DNA of 64,000 bases from Agrocybe praecox (GCA_964017145.1 OZ024841.1:434001-498000), one strand, 5' to 3'; shown: positions 34,400 to 46,354, counted from the first letter of the stretch. Made by a program: numbers and translations. Notes: generated by a model not told the origin, from the letters alone.

Positions 34400-36870
34400 T
34401 TGACTGACACCGTCGTTGCCAACATCGACGGCTTTGATTCATCTCGTCATGCATTCGTGTCCCAATTTCGACTCTAGAGTTTCAATCATGTCCCGCAGCA
34501 GAGGCAGTAGGCCGCCTTCACTTGTTGTCATGCTCGCATTCCATTCGTACTGGACGGCAATGCATACTGTATCATTCGTCCCAAATCGATGTTGAGAGTG
34601 ACATTCGGTAGGGAGGGTGTGCGTAAGGGGGGGAAATGTGCGGATGACGTTGGGATGAAGTTGGGAAGCGGTCGTCAGCAGCTCCTCAACTTTGAAGGAA
34701 AGCACTTACTTGCCAAGGTTCGCCATACCTTAATTTCGTCGTTTCGGACGGTATTTGACCCTTCATTCAATATCAGTTACCCGCAACTCCATCAAAAACC
34801 ATTGGAGGGTGTATGCTCTCGGCTCGCCTGAGTACGAATAAGCCACAGCAAACGCCAGTGGAGCTGCAGCGCTGTGATAATCGATAACAGGTGGCCTTTC
34901 ACAGTTTCTTCTGGAAGGGAGGAAAGGAGAGGAGTCGGTTCTTGCAGTTTGTGACTTCAAGTATAAGCGGGCGAGCATTGGTGATCAATCGATCACAGCG
35001 AGTACATTCCGTATGAAATTGACCTTGGAAGTTCTGGCCTGGACGAATGACAAGACTTCAAGTTGCCTCACTTCGCTGCATGCCCCTTCCTGCTTCATCA
35101 ATGTCCTCTCCTCGGCCAGAGGTCCCTTTCACGGCACCCATTAAATATGGACGTTGGACCCGGGCCAGAATCTGCATCATCATCACGCAGCGTATCATCG
35201 TCGGTCGCCATCAGTTCCTCTTCCTAACGAATGGTTCGCATCCTCCAACCAATGTCGAGGGGAACCTACTGAATTAGAATCATGGAGCTGGAATCCCCTT
35301 ACCTTCAATACCACCGTTCGGATCTTCAAGTACTCAACCATTGCGATGAATGGCATCGATTCGATCAGACGCTGGATGTCGAGGACAAAGTGTTGGAGCA
35401 GTTTGCGAAACCTTGCTTCTGCATCAGCGGCAACAGCGACAGCGACGGCGACCCCGCGAACGAGAATCTTCAGCATCAGCATCAACACCAGCTTCAGATT
35501 CAGAATGATAGCCTTCACCACTCCAACGCACCGAACAGAAACTTCCCTTTCCTACTATTTCCCCCCAGCATCAATTCCCCGTTTGTCGTCAACTTTCTTC
35601 AATAACCACGTTAACAACAACTCGACAACGACGAATGGTATGAACACCACTCCTAGGAGATCGTATGACCATCGTCGCGCGTCATCTGCACAACCCATTC
35701 TGAGACGATCATGGACAATGAATGAACCATTCAGTGGATATGGCTTCTAGGATCTAATGGGATGATGAACGAGACCCGGAGCCGTTACCGGGGGTTCATG
35801 CGAAGTTTTTTTGCCAGTAATTTTTCGTTGACAAGTCCTAGTGTTGCTGGTGGGAGTGGTGTTGGAGGAGGAGGGTCGGTTGGGCTGGGTTCTGCCCTGG
35901 ACGAGCGGTGGCTTCCATTGTTGTTGTCGTCTGCGTCGAGTGGTTGGTGCGAATTTGGACTCGGTCGATCCTGCGACACCTTTAAACACTTCATCCTCGG
36001 GTTCAGCCTCTACAGCATTCACATTCGCACTCAAACTCCATTCCCATTTTCATTCGCACACCCATTCTCATTCGCACACTCTCATGCATTGGTACAGCTC
36101 TCGCAGGCGTTAATTTCTCGAACAGCGCGTCTGCAATATACTTCACTTCTTCGGTATCAAAGTCAGCATTCCCTTGGTCATTAGCAATCGAGTCTTCTGC
36201 GCTTTCCTCTTTCTACGATGCCGGTGATGCTCTTGCCCATCCCAGTGGCGGCATCGATCCGAATTCAACGTACGATATGGGCACATATGTACAATACGCC
36301 CAACAGCAGCAGCAGTCCAATGAACTCGTAGGCATGTACAGTCCTGCTGGTACGGCTTTTGACTCTGAGAACCCCATGGGCGCCACCGGGATGAACAACA
36401 ACAACAACAGTGTCATGGGCAGTGGTGATAACGGCTGTCTGGATTCCTACCCGTCGCCGTTCGGATTGCCGTTCGAATCTGCCTTATCAGCAGCAGCAGC
36501 AGCACCTGCACGTAGGCATGCCCACATCTGCGGCGGACGTTGATGGTGGTGCTTCGGACGTTGATGATAGCGCGATGTACCAGCACGTGAGTGACATGTA
36601 TGGTGCTGATCCTGCTGGGCAAGAGCAGCATGTCAAGGATTACTTTGAGTTCGATATGGGTGCGCCGAAGATCCAGCAGCACCAGGCACAGATGGGGATG
36701 GGTGTCGGTGGAGGGCACTACAACGGGGTTTCCGCCTGGCCTTTGAATTTGTTGACTTCAGTAGTGTTTTCTCGCTTTCGTCGTCACTTTCCGATTAGAT
36801 ACTCTGCGTACGTCTGTTCCTCGTTCCTGTTTTTTCTGTCTAACGTTTCTATAATTTTTCTAGTGATGGA
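34400..36870 (+). pseudogene. Module N copy 2: broken His/Gln/Asn-rich gene
   Basis: Second copy of the 21.0-23.1-kb module. Readable blocks are NLHHHHAAYHRRSPSVPLPN, EWHRFDQTLDVEDKVLEQF, DPANENLQHQHQHQLQ, TGMNNNNNSVMGSGDN, SYPSPFGLPF, QQHLHVGMPTSAADV, MYGADPAGQEQHVKDYFEFD and a Gln-containing tail. They are separated by frame changes. The gene is more complete in its centre than copy 1 but still interrupted. The 36871-37411 stretch after it has no gene. Confidence 0.5.
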
Positions 36871-37420
36871 TCTTTGACAGTTGACTCTTGGGTACGGACC
36901 TGCCGGCGTTGGAAATGTGTCAAAGCTCGTTCGTTCGTTTTTGTAATTTTGTTTTTTTGTGAATTCTGTGTTTACCTCGTTAGTATGACTATGATGCTCA
37001 TTAAATTTTAAGTCGCAATGTGTATCGATGGCTGCTGCGGCGGCGAGCGCAACTGTTTTCAACTCTTATGTTGTTGTAACTTGTAACTTGTCATGGTTGC
37101 AGTGCTGAGTTGTAGTTTGTCTTTCTTCATATGTAATACATGAATTGGAACATATTTGTTTGCAATAACATCTGAAATGTGAACTCTAAACAAGTTTTTG
37201 TCATGACTGAGTTGTGTTATCTGCCAGTCATCCTTGAAACTGCACTCAAAGCAAAATATTGTTGGCCATTATATTTTGCTGTGCATGTGGTGTGAGATGA
37301 TTCTGATGGCTTGTTTCTGAATTGTGCACTGCAAGTGCATTACATAATTCTTATATCATCCACAATATTTAAGCTGAGATTGATTTGTAATCTGTAACAC
37401 CCTTTCTTGAACTCAAACCA

Positions 37421-38298
37421 GAAAACCCAGTCCACCCAAACTATTGGATAAGCAATCCCACGTTAATTTCCTGACAGAACCGCTTCTTTGGCACGATGTG
37501 ACAGGGAATCCTGTCTGAGAAGATGCAGCGTTTTTTGGCATGAGAGGCAGAATCACACAGATATTCAACTCCGCTAGGCCAGATAGCCTTGCCGATTGAG
37601 CGACTGAGTCCTGATCTAGGAGGATGGGTGTTGAAATAACACGCTTTCCTTATAATACAGCATTGCTGTAGGTTTATAATGTCATACTTACTGTAAAAAA
37701 ATACTTCCACTTGGATTTCAGCAACAATACATCAGTTGCGACTCAAAAAAAGCGGAAAGGCGCATCCGCCGTCACAACGTCAAACGGCAGTAAAAATAAG
37801 ACGTGTTAGAGCAGTGGTTGCAATCATTGCAACTTATAAGTCTCGTGCATCTTAGTGGCACAGTGTTCGGTTCTTGATCAAGTCTTTTTTTTTAGTCCAA
37901 CCCAAGCACTGAGTTTTTCCCAATGCAACGTTGACTTGGCTTGAATTTGGCTTAAATTCAGTGTACAACCTATTATGTGGCAGTTAATAATAAGTCAAGC
38001 ACCCCACAGAGGTCTGTTATCATTCAGAAAAGAAAACATATATTATAGCATAGCTTTTAATCGTATTTAATATATGTACCCCCGGGGCCCATATGCTGTG
38101 AAGGGACTTCGACAAAATGAAAGTTCTGCAATCTCAGGCCGCCTCGGCAGGCAAACCTTCTTAATTTCCCTCAAACTATCTTTGACAGCTTCTTTGACAG
38201 CTTCTAGAAAATTTTGACAGTCTATGCCAATCGGCATGGCAGATCAGCTGTCAAAACATGGGAATGCTTATCCAATAGTTTGGGCGGACTGGCCATCC
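37421..38298. mobile_element. Non-autonomous TIR element, 878 bp, with target duplication
   Basis: Direct repeat CTCAAACCA (37412-37420 and 38299-38307) borders an element with inverted termini: CCAGTCCACCCAAACTATTG continuing GATAAGCAATCCCA on the left, and the complement of CCAGTCCGCCCAAACTATTG continuing GATAAGCATTCCCA on the right. A second, truncated member lies at 17758-17996 and confirms that GAAAACCCAGTCC is the true end. No transposase inside; the interior is AT-rich with a duplicated CTTCTTTGACAG. The 8-9 bp duplication fits a hAT or KDZ-type transposase. Confidence 0.85.
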
Positions 38299-38632
38299 CT
38301 CAAACCACCACCATCTTCATCTTTGCTAAAAATAGCATTTCTTTTGGCCTATCTATTATGGCAGGTAAGTCCTTTTGTTTGTATAATATGCTAATTTTTA
38401 ACTGATTTTCTGTAGTAACAATTTGCTCAAATCTCCGCCTTAAACTTGCCTTAAATGCAAAAGAGCTAAAACCAATTCTGATTGTCTATTGTGAGTTAAT
38501 TGATTATTATTAAAATATACTGTAAAGAGTTTAAAATTTTATCTGCCCAGATTTGGATTCAGATGTAGGTGGCAGATGGTAGTTTAATTTCTAAACATTT
38601 TTATTTACTCATTTCTATTTATTTCTATCTAG

Positions 38633-39352
38633 ACACAGTTCAGGCTCACATCAAGGGACCCATCCACTGCTGGATCCCAAAGTTCTATGCAGAATCCCAG
38701 TAAGTTTATTTTTTACAGAATTCTATAAATGTCTTACTAATATATATTTTCTATATAGAATGGAAGAGAAACCCTTCTGGTTCCATTCCCCTCTCAGATT
38801 CCAAGAAGTCTAAGGCAACCTCTATCTCAGAACCCAATCTTTAGGAGGTACTTAATGCCTCCCTACAGAACAATGCTGTTGATGGTAAGTTATTCTTTCT
38901 ACTTAGAATTCTATCAATGATATTAGTGTCTTCTAGATTTGAACTTGCATACTTCTATTGTGCAATCTCTTGTTACTACTCCTCTTGCCACCCCCTCTGA
39001 GGCTGAATCTGAGCCCCCTGTGCAGCCCAAAGGCAAGGCCAAATCCACTGGTTTCAACAAAAAGGCAATCAAATCTGCCAGCTATGTTCTTGTTTCTGAA
39101 GAAGATTTTGATGTCATCATTCACATCTCTATTGCCAAATTGAAGGTGATTCTTCCCACCAAATCTCTACCTGCCATACCCTTGCCTTCCACACCATTCA
39201 TTCCAAATGCTGCCTTCCCAACTGTTGCCACAGTGCTGGTCAAGAATTTCCAGCAGAAGGTCATGTTGAAGTTGGATAGGATTGAACTGGAAGTAAAGTC
39301 TATGAGGAAGTTGTTGGAAGGGATAGAGTCTGAGTCTGAGGAGGATGAGTAA
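38633..39352 (+). pseudogene. Hypothetical multi-exon gene with in-frame stop
   Basis: Exons 38633-38699, 38759-38884 and 38937-39352, joined by GT-AG introns of 59 and 52 bp, read in one phase: TQFRLTSRDPSTAGSQSSMQ, NPKWKRNPSGSIPLSDSKKS, then TAG at 38842-38844, EVLNASLQNNAVDDLNLHTS, KGKAKSTGFNKKAIKSASYV, LVSEEDFDVIIHISIAKLKV and an acidic C-terminus SESEEDE. Further exons probably lie upstream (a GTAAGT donor follows ATGGCAG near 38363). The stop may be a real lesion. Family not recognised. Confidence 0.45.
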
Positions 39353-40719
39353 GTCTCTTTATTTCTGTCCTCCTTCTTGCTGGTAGCCCTTGGACATTTA
39401 TTTTTACTTTTCATATATGATATATCTGTGTCTCTGTCTTTCAAATACAAGTCCTCAATATATGCTGTTTCTCCCCCTTTGATGCTTTATAAAATGATTA
39501 GTTCTTGAAAATGATTTCTAAGTATTTCTACTTGTTTAAAATATTCTATATAAGGAAAATCTGAAATAATCCTTTCTTCAGAATTTTACAAAGTCAAATC
39601 TCTTGGTGAAAAATTATTCTAGATCTGTGTGTAAAATTTTGTCATTTTTGAATATCCATCAAAGTTAATTATGCCATATGGATTTACTCTAATAGATTCC
39701 ACAAGAGTGTGTTTAAATTCTAACTTATCTAATTGGAATATTCTTTGATTTATTGCTTAAATTTGGTGTAAAATTCACAAGTCCAACATGATGAAATATA
39801 TATTCTATTAAATTCTACAAATAAACTGCAAAATGATACAAGTTACTTCCATATACTTCTACAGCAAATTTCTACTAAGTTCTTTATCTATTTCAATAAT
39901 ACATCTCCATACAATTCTACAATCCTCTTCTAAATTACTCTACAAATAGTTGCTATATAGTTCTACAAATCATTTCTACATAGTTTCAAGACTGAGGCAT
40001 ACTTCATTGTCTTGACTTGTTTTTTCTATGTAGAATTTCTTTTCACTTGCTTATTGTATAAAATGTTCAAACCCAACTATATTTGCTTTATGTTCATTCA
40101 AAACCAAAGTCATACAAATAAATAAAATGTAATGGTGCAATCACTTGTTAACTTTCTTATATAAGCACCAAAGTACAAGTTTGAGTCTGTTATAAAATTT
40201 ATCTAGCCTATCAACACAAGTTAACCATTAATCAAAGGTGTCTTGAGATATATCAAATGTCAACTCTGGATATGCTGCAGTTGCTTGCTTCCATATTTCT
40301 GGTATGTGACGAATGAACCAGATGATGTGAATAACATAATCTTCAAAAAGAAAAAGGCTATTTCCTCTGTACCCAACGGTAAAATCTGGATGATGGGATA
40401 GTCAATGTTCATTGTACTTTAGAAATTGACATTTGTAGAAATATTGAAAGCATATGGGGAAAACAATTTTCTTCATCAAGTCTTGCCAGCCAAGCAGATA
40501 TAGAACCCAGCGGATTTTGGATTTATTTTAGCAATTCTTAAACACATTGCTATGCTTATTGAGAATGCCATTGCATTTTGCCCAGCAGATAACACACTTT
40601 TCTTGAAGCATGCTAGCGACACAGTTCAACAAGTTCAATTTTTGTGTCTTGGCATTGAGTTGTTGTTAATAATATGAGATACCCCTAAGTACACCAAATC
40701 CAGGTTTATTTCTTGGTGT
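39353..40719. other. AT-rich gene-free stretch
   Basis: Low-GC DNA with many short variants of TTCTACA and TATAGTTCTAC (39840-40000), as in decayed repeats. No coding frame supported. Confidence 0.45.
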
Positions 40720-41329
40720 GGTGTCATGCGTCATAATTGATTAAACATGAATGAACCTGAAATTGCATAAGAGATTAATTGTTTATTTTTAAATTTCAAT
40801 ATCTCCTTTTTTGTATTTATCTATTTTAATGTACCATCACAACTCTATCGCAACAAATAAGGCACCAATTCTTCCCAATTGTCCTCTTCTATTTTGCCAT
40901 TTACTCTGATTTAAAGTGGGATATGTTCACTTTGAATCCCTTTCTTTAACTCACTCTCAAATCTTGTCCAGGACAAAGGATCTGTCAAAGTACGAACCCA
41001 TATGTAGCACCCCCCTATTTTATATTTACATTTATTTACATTTTTTCTTTTTTCTTTCTCATTTGCATACTTGCACACCTCAGTCATTTACCACATATTG
41101 AACATACTGAGGTATGCAGCTTCATCATTATCTCATACCATAATTACCAAATAATTACTTATATATTTTATAGTCAGATTTTGACAGGTAATACATACAG
41201 TCGTTTACCACATATTAAACATGCTGAGTCAGATTTCAACACATTATGGGCTCTGTGTACTAACCCTGCACCGAACTGATTCAACACAAATTACCCAAGT
41301 ATTTGATTCACAATAAAACCCTACTAAAA

Positions 41330-42300
41330 GATGTCCACATCAGCGACTATCAGCCCTATCAATTTACTGGACAAGGATAAACTCTGTGGACACAAAAACT
41401 ATGGACATTGGCATATCCTCATAGAAGCACACAGAAAACTCAAGGCTTTGCATAAATACTAGAACCACAAAATCACTGTCCCTGATGACATTGAGGAGGA
41501 AGATGATGAAGTAGAAAATTACCTTGATGCAGAAGGGGGTGACAACAGCAAAATCATGCCAAATCCCAAGGGAAGCATCAGGAGAAATACTTTTTGCCCT
41601 GGACTGCCCTGACTGCCCTGGACTGCCCTGGGACACCCTGGGATGCCCTAGGGCAATCCAGGGCAGTCAGGGCAAAAAGTATTTTTCCTGATGCAAGGCC
41701 AATGCCAATCAAACCAAAGCCATCAACGGTTGTGGACAAACCCACCCCACTCCACTCAACCACACTGAATGCTCTTGAGTATGAACTACACAAGAGTGTG
41801 ACATTGTTATCCATATTGATCAATGTCATGGACATTTATGGATGTGGCATTGATCCCAACAAAAGGTCTCATTAGGCCTGGGCAAGCCTTGAGGCCCAAT
41901 ATGGAAGAACAAGTGACTGGGCAAGGAATATGTGAGAAGAAGCACTCGCAAATTGCAAATTGGCGGAAGGGGATAAGGTCACCGGCGAGGATGGGCACAT
42001 AGAGAGGATGTGGAAATTGTGTCAGTGGGTGAATGAAGCAGGAGCCAGGATTGGAGACTCATATTTCACCACCAAACTCTTTGACTCCTTTCCTGAATCA
42101 TGGGACCCAGTCATCACACTGATGTACAGTGAAACTGACCTCAGCAAGGTCATAATGAACCTCACCACACACGCTGAGCACTTCGCTATACGTGAAGGGA
42201 AAGTAAAGAAACACCCTTTGAAGGTACTATGATACATGAACCCTCAGAAACTACCCAACAAGAGTGATACATCCACACCAAAAGTTGGCCAGTTCCAGCA
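41330..42300 (+). pseudogene. Gag-like remnant (Copia/UBN2 type)
   Basis: Readable in broken frames: LLDKDKLCGHKNYGHWHILI, HSTTLNALEYELHKSVTLLS, WASLEAQYG, EGDKVTGEDGHIERMWKLCQ, TTKLFDSFPESWDPVITLMY and KVIMNLTTHAEHF. The spacing matches Copia gag proteins (W at the start, WxSLxxxYG, then a helix with SFPESW). Stops and a hairpin insertion (41578-41692) show it is dead. Confidence 0.6.
41578..41692. mobile_element. ~115-bp foldback (MITE-like) insertion
   Basis: Near-perfect inverted repeat: GCATCAGGAGAAATACTTTT (41576 onward) with TGCCCTG repeats, and the complement of GCATCAGGAAAAATACTTTT at the right end. The middle is CAGGGCAGTC/GACTGCCCTG repeats. It interrupts the gag remnant. No clear target duplication. 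Confidence 0.7.
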
Positions 42301-42671
42301 GTGATATATTACCATGCTGCAAGTGAAGAGCAGCTGCCTTTGGTAAACATTGCCGTATTTTAAGGTTTGGACAGTAATTAGGGACTGCAGGTGTAGTGGT
42401 TATGTTTTTCGTTATGATATGTCAGATATATGTTTTAAATATATTTTATGCTTTTTTGGTACCCTTTGCGCACCTAAAAAGGGACAGGATGGGATGGATT
42501 AAAAATATACAACCAGTGTCATGCTTCATAATTGATTGAACATGAACGAACCTGAAATTGCATAAGAGATCAATTGTTTATTTTTAAATTTCAATATTTT
42601 CATTTTTGTACTTCTTCATTTTAATTTACCATCAAAACTCTATCACAACAAATAAGGCACCAATTCTTCCA

Positions 42672-44301
42672 AAAATCTATTCATTCCAGGCCCAAGTCAT
42701 AAAACTGTCACCATGATCCACAGCAACTCATTCTTTCCTCTCAACGTTCATCATCTTATGCGTTCATCTTTGAAAATGTCTTCCCCTTCCATCCAATTAG
42801 GGACTAGCATGGTAAACTGTGGTAAAATCAATAAAATCAAAATTTCTCATTCGCATTTTGTTCTAATTTCATAAGATTTGAGAAATAGGTAGAACATCTG
42901 TATATCTATTACCACTGCGAGTTTCAAAAAATGAGATCAAGAAATGGTTGTGTAACCTCAAACAGTAAAATATGAACCGTGGTTTTTTACCATATGTTAT
43001 TAATTCAATATTGCCACATTCTCACTTCCAATTTCTAATTTACTTGCACAAAAAATGAATCCTCAAAAACCAGAACATCTTGTCTACAAGATACATCAGA
43101 AATTATAACAAAAAGTGCAAATTTGTGCTTGAAAGGAGGTTTCTGCTAGGCGGAGTCAAAAATTGGAGTTTTCCATGCTAGTCCCTATGTCCAATCCTTT
43201 GTTCAACAGTCCAAGGATGTCGCCAATTCTTCCGGACCTTGAAAATTCAATAAAGTGTCAATATATCCATTTATTCAAATTGCCGGAGTTTTTGATGCAA
43301 GTGAAAATTGCGAAAATTGGCTAGCAACACATTACACACAGGATCATATTTTTCAAGAAGGAGACACCGTCAGTTTCACATACAGAATTCATTCAGACAA
43401 CACATCAAAAATCATTCACCTTGAGGAAATTGTGCATTATGAAAAGGAATTATAGTTTTCGCAGTAATGACCACCAAGAAATTGGCACTGGCATTATTCA
43501 CAAGACCCCGTATTGCTATCCAATGATCACAAGTGTCCCTCAGCATCATGCAAAAGATAAGATATGCCTACGCTTACATCACATGATGGCACAGCATATT
43601 CACCACTTATTTAAATTCATCGCATCCCATCTACTCCATCAAAAGACTTTGATGACATTATGCAAAGTCTAGGCCATCAAGAGGCTGTGCAACCATCATT
43701 CCAAACACATGATTCGATGTCATATGCCTATCACAAGTCACCATGAGTCACAGGAACTGATGCATCAACAACGAGGCTATGCTAAGATTGCATCTGCCAA
43801 ATATAGCAATCTATCAGCTGGAAATAGCTCGATTCCTTCCATTCGTCGATTTCACTAATTGTCAAATCAACTATGATCGATTTATCATTCAAGAAGACGT
43901 GCTTGGTCATTCTTTGCTGCACATTAGTCAGCTTTTTTTATTTATTACTCATTCTTATTCATTTCTTACTCATTTCATTGATGGATGGATAGTTTTCTCC
44001 CTTTCCATTATTTCAACCCATTTCTTTGTCATTCCTGACTCACTCACTCAGTCAGCTTATTCATTCAACCCCTTATTCTTTGTAATTCATTTCAACCTTA
44101 CTTGTCATTGATTATTCATGCCTTGCAGGATTTGTAGTATAAAAGCTAGTTAGATCCTGTAAAGTAGAGACAAGAAGTACACCCCCCATCATAGGACAAT
44201 TGTACCGATTCAAGCAGCTATTTTTCAGTTCAGTATTTGTTCAGTCAATTCTCAGTCTCAGCAGTCAATTCTATAGCTCGGAAAATGTTCCAAGCTTCGA
44301 T
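42672..44301. other. Unassigned stretch, possible nested insertion
   Basis: Sits between two halves of what looks like one LTR. It contains a 66-aa frame of unknown meaning (43255-43455) and, near its end, a promoter-like GTATAAAAGC (44139). No transposase or polymerase recognised. Confidence 0.35.
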
Positions 44302-44405
44302 TATTCTCTTCTTTTTCGACGTTTACTCTGATTTCAAAGTGGAATACGTTCACTTTGAATTCTACTCCCTTATTCAATCTCAAACTTTTGTCTAGGACAA
44401 AAGCT
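44302..44405 (+). repeat. LTR-like fragment
   Basis: Matches 40889-40990: TTTACTCTGATTTCAAAGTGG-type block, GTTCACTTTGAATTC, and GTCTAGGACAAAAG. It is probably the remainder of the 3' LTR whose beginning is at 42513. Confidence 0.5.
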
Positions 44406-45828
44406 CATCACAAACCTTTAACCCTATTCGATCTTTACACCAACAAACCATTCCTAGGAACAAAGTAACTTTATTCCCACCCCTGAACTCACAGGGAGAG
44501 AGTCATCTTATCTAGGTCTAGCCCACTCTTTCTCTGGATTTTGTTGTTGGTTGTGTTTTGTGTGGTTGGCAAAGCATAAATCACCGACAGAAAAATAGTC
44601 TTTCAATGTGACAACGGCAACAACATGCCAACGACAACATGCCAACGACAATATGACACGATGATGACACGACAACGACACGCCAGGTGAACAAACCAAT
44701 GAACACGAGGGGACCGGGTTGGGGGCAAGGGCGTGACGTGGCATGATGGGGAGGGGTTATAGGACAATGAAGGGGGTACAATATGGGAATGGGTACTACA
44801 AGGTAAATACCCCATCGACACCGTCTCCTAGCTCACTGCTGCTGTCCACAGATTGCCCTCCTTTATCCCCCCTATCCTCCACCCTTCTCTCATCTCATCC
44901 CTTTCCCTCCAATTAAATAATTATATATGTATATAAAATTATGTATGTTATAAATCAAATTGACCTAAATTGAATTAAATTGCTTTTTCATTTTTTTTTT
45001 GTGTGAATCTCAGGTTTTTGGTGAATGTTATTTTTTTTAAACATAAGTGACCTTGTATAAAAAGTGCAAATAGCAAGTTTCCACTAAGTTTGACAGAATT
45101 CTGGATGGAGTCCAGTGGAGTCCAGCACAAAAAATATGCTAATCCACTGGACTCCACCAGGAATCAGTGTGGGAGTGTAAAGTATTGTAAAATATCTTCC
45201 AATTCTGGAGGAATACTCTCGAAAATGCATAAAAACACATTTATTCAAATCTAAAATAATACATGTATTTTATATACTACTTAAAGCTAAGGAAAAGCAT
45301 AGGAGGATGTAGAGGGAAAGGGTAAGAAAATAAGAGAAGAGATAGATGGAAGGGGCAGAGAAGACAGAAGGAACAGAGAGGGGAAAGGTGAAGCAAGAGC
45401 AAGAGCAAGAGTAAGAGCAAGAGCAAGAGGAGGGTGGCAGACAGGGTCACTTTTGCTCGCTCATCATTGTTGTTGTTGTTTGTGTGTGCTCACCCTCCCC
45501 CTTGGGCTTTCACGTGCTCACCTTCTCCCTTCGCATTTTTGCCATTCCCCTCCTCTTTGCTTACAAACCTCATCTTCGTCAGCCATAACATTGCAGGTGC
45601 ACTGCCCACATCCCTACAAAGCGGAAAGGAGAGGGGCATGAGGTGGGGTAGCTTGCTGCTGGTTGAGCTGATAAGAGGAGGTGATATGGATTGGGCGGCC
45701 GTTGTGGTGGTGGCTGGTCTCAGTCGCTGTCATCTGTTGTGCTTGGGCTATTGTCTGTCATCTGTCGTGCTGGCGTTAGCCGTTATCTTTGCACTAGCAG
45801 TTGCACTCACCGTGGTTGTTGTCTGTTG
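44406..45828. other. Low-complexity gene-free stretch
   Basis: Includes CAACGACA-rich DNA (44600-44690), a perfect-arm hairpin (45113-45154: TGGAGTCCAGTGGA and its complement) and AGCAAG hexamers (45391-45427). Frames here follow composition; no gene supported. Confidence 0.45.
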
Positions 45829-45967
45829 TCCTTGTCCTTGCCCTTGTCCTTGTCCTTGCCCTTGCCCTTGCCCTTGCCCTTGCCCTTGCCCTTGCCCTTG
45901 CCCTTGCCCTTGCCCTTGCCCTTGCCCTTGCCCTTGCCCTTGCCCTTGCCCTTGCCCTTGCCCTTGC
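45829..45967. repeat. CCCTTG hexamer minisatellite
   Basis: About 23 units, the first few with T for C (TCCTTG), ending 85 bp before the assembly gap. It differs from the telomeric CCCTAA unit at the last two bases. Frames through it (Cys-Pro, Leu-Ala, Lys-Gly runs) are artefacts of the repeat. Confidence 0.95.
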
Positions 45968-46052
45968 TGTCATTGTCACCATAGCTGTTGTCTAGCATGC
46001 TTTATGTTTGTGCGCTCATCGTTTGTGCTTGCATTTGTTTATCGTTAGGTGT

Positions 46053-46252
46053 NNNNNNNNNNNNNNNNNNNNNNNNNNNNNNNNNNNNNNNNNNNNNNNN
46101 NNNNNNNNNNNNNNNNNNNNNNNNNNNNNNNNNNNNNNNNNNNNNNNNNNNNNNNNNNNNNNNNNNNNNNNNNNNNNNNNNNNNNNNNNNNNNNNNNNNN
46201 NNNNNNNNNNNNNNNNNNNNNNNNNNNNNNNNNNNNNNNNNNNNNNNNNNNN
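46053..46252. other. Assembly gap, 200 N
   Basis: Exactly 200 unknown bases, a typical placeholder. Telomeric repeats begin on the very next base, so the join between the two contigs is doubtful. Confidence 0.98.
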
Positions 46253-46354
46253 AACCCTAACCCTAACCCTAACCCTAACCCTAACCCTAACCCTAACCCT
46301 AACCCTAACCCTAACCCTAACCCTAACCCTAACCCTAACCCCTAACCCTAACCC
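46253..46354 (+). repeat. Telomeric repeat array (CCCTAA)n
   Basis: About 17 units of the C-strand telomeric repeat with one extra C near 46341. In this orientation the chromosome end lies to the left and the chromosome body to the right. It abuts the truncated PLE with only AA of ambiguity. Confidence 0.97.

Larger units (their letters stand above)
40720..42671 (+). mobile_element. Decayed non-autonomous Copia-like LTR element
   Basis: Two direct repeats, 40720-40889 and 42513-42671, share TGTCATGC, TCATAATTGATT, ACCTGAAATTGCATAAGAGA and AACAAATAAGGCACCAATTC; both start TGTCATG as LTRs do. A polypurine tract (AAAAAGGGACAGGATGGGAT, 42475-42496) directly precedes the second. Between them lies a gag-like remnant and no pol. 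The first LTR continues to about 40990 (TTTACTCTGATTTAAAGTGG, GTTCACTTTGAAT); its counterpart appears at 44302-44405, so the 3' LTR seems split by 1.6 kb. Confidence 0.6.

Noticed and set aside
45434..46048. 204-aa frame with Cys-Pro repeats and parallel frames with Leu-Ala or Lys-Gly repeats
   Set aside because: All come from reading the CCCTTG array in different frames; no support outside the repeat.
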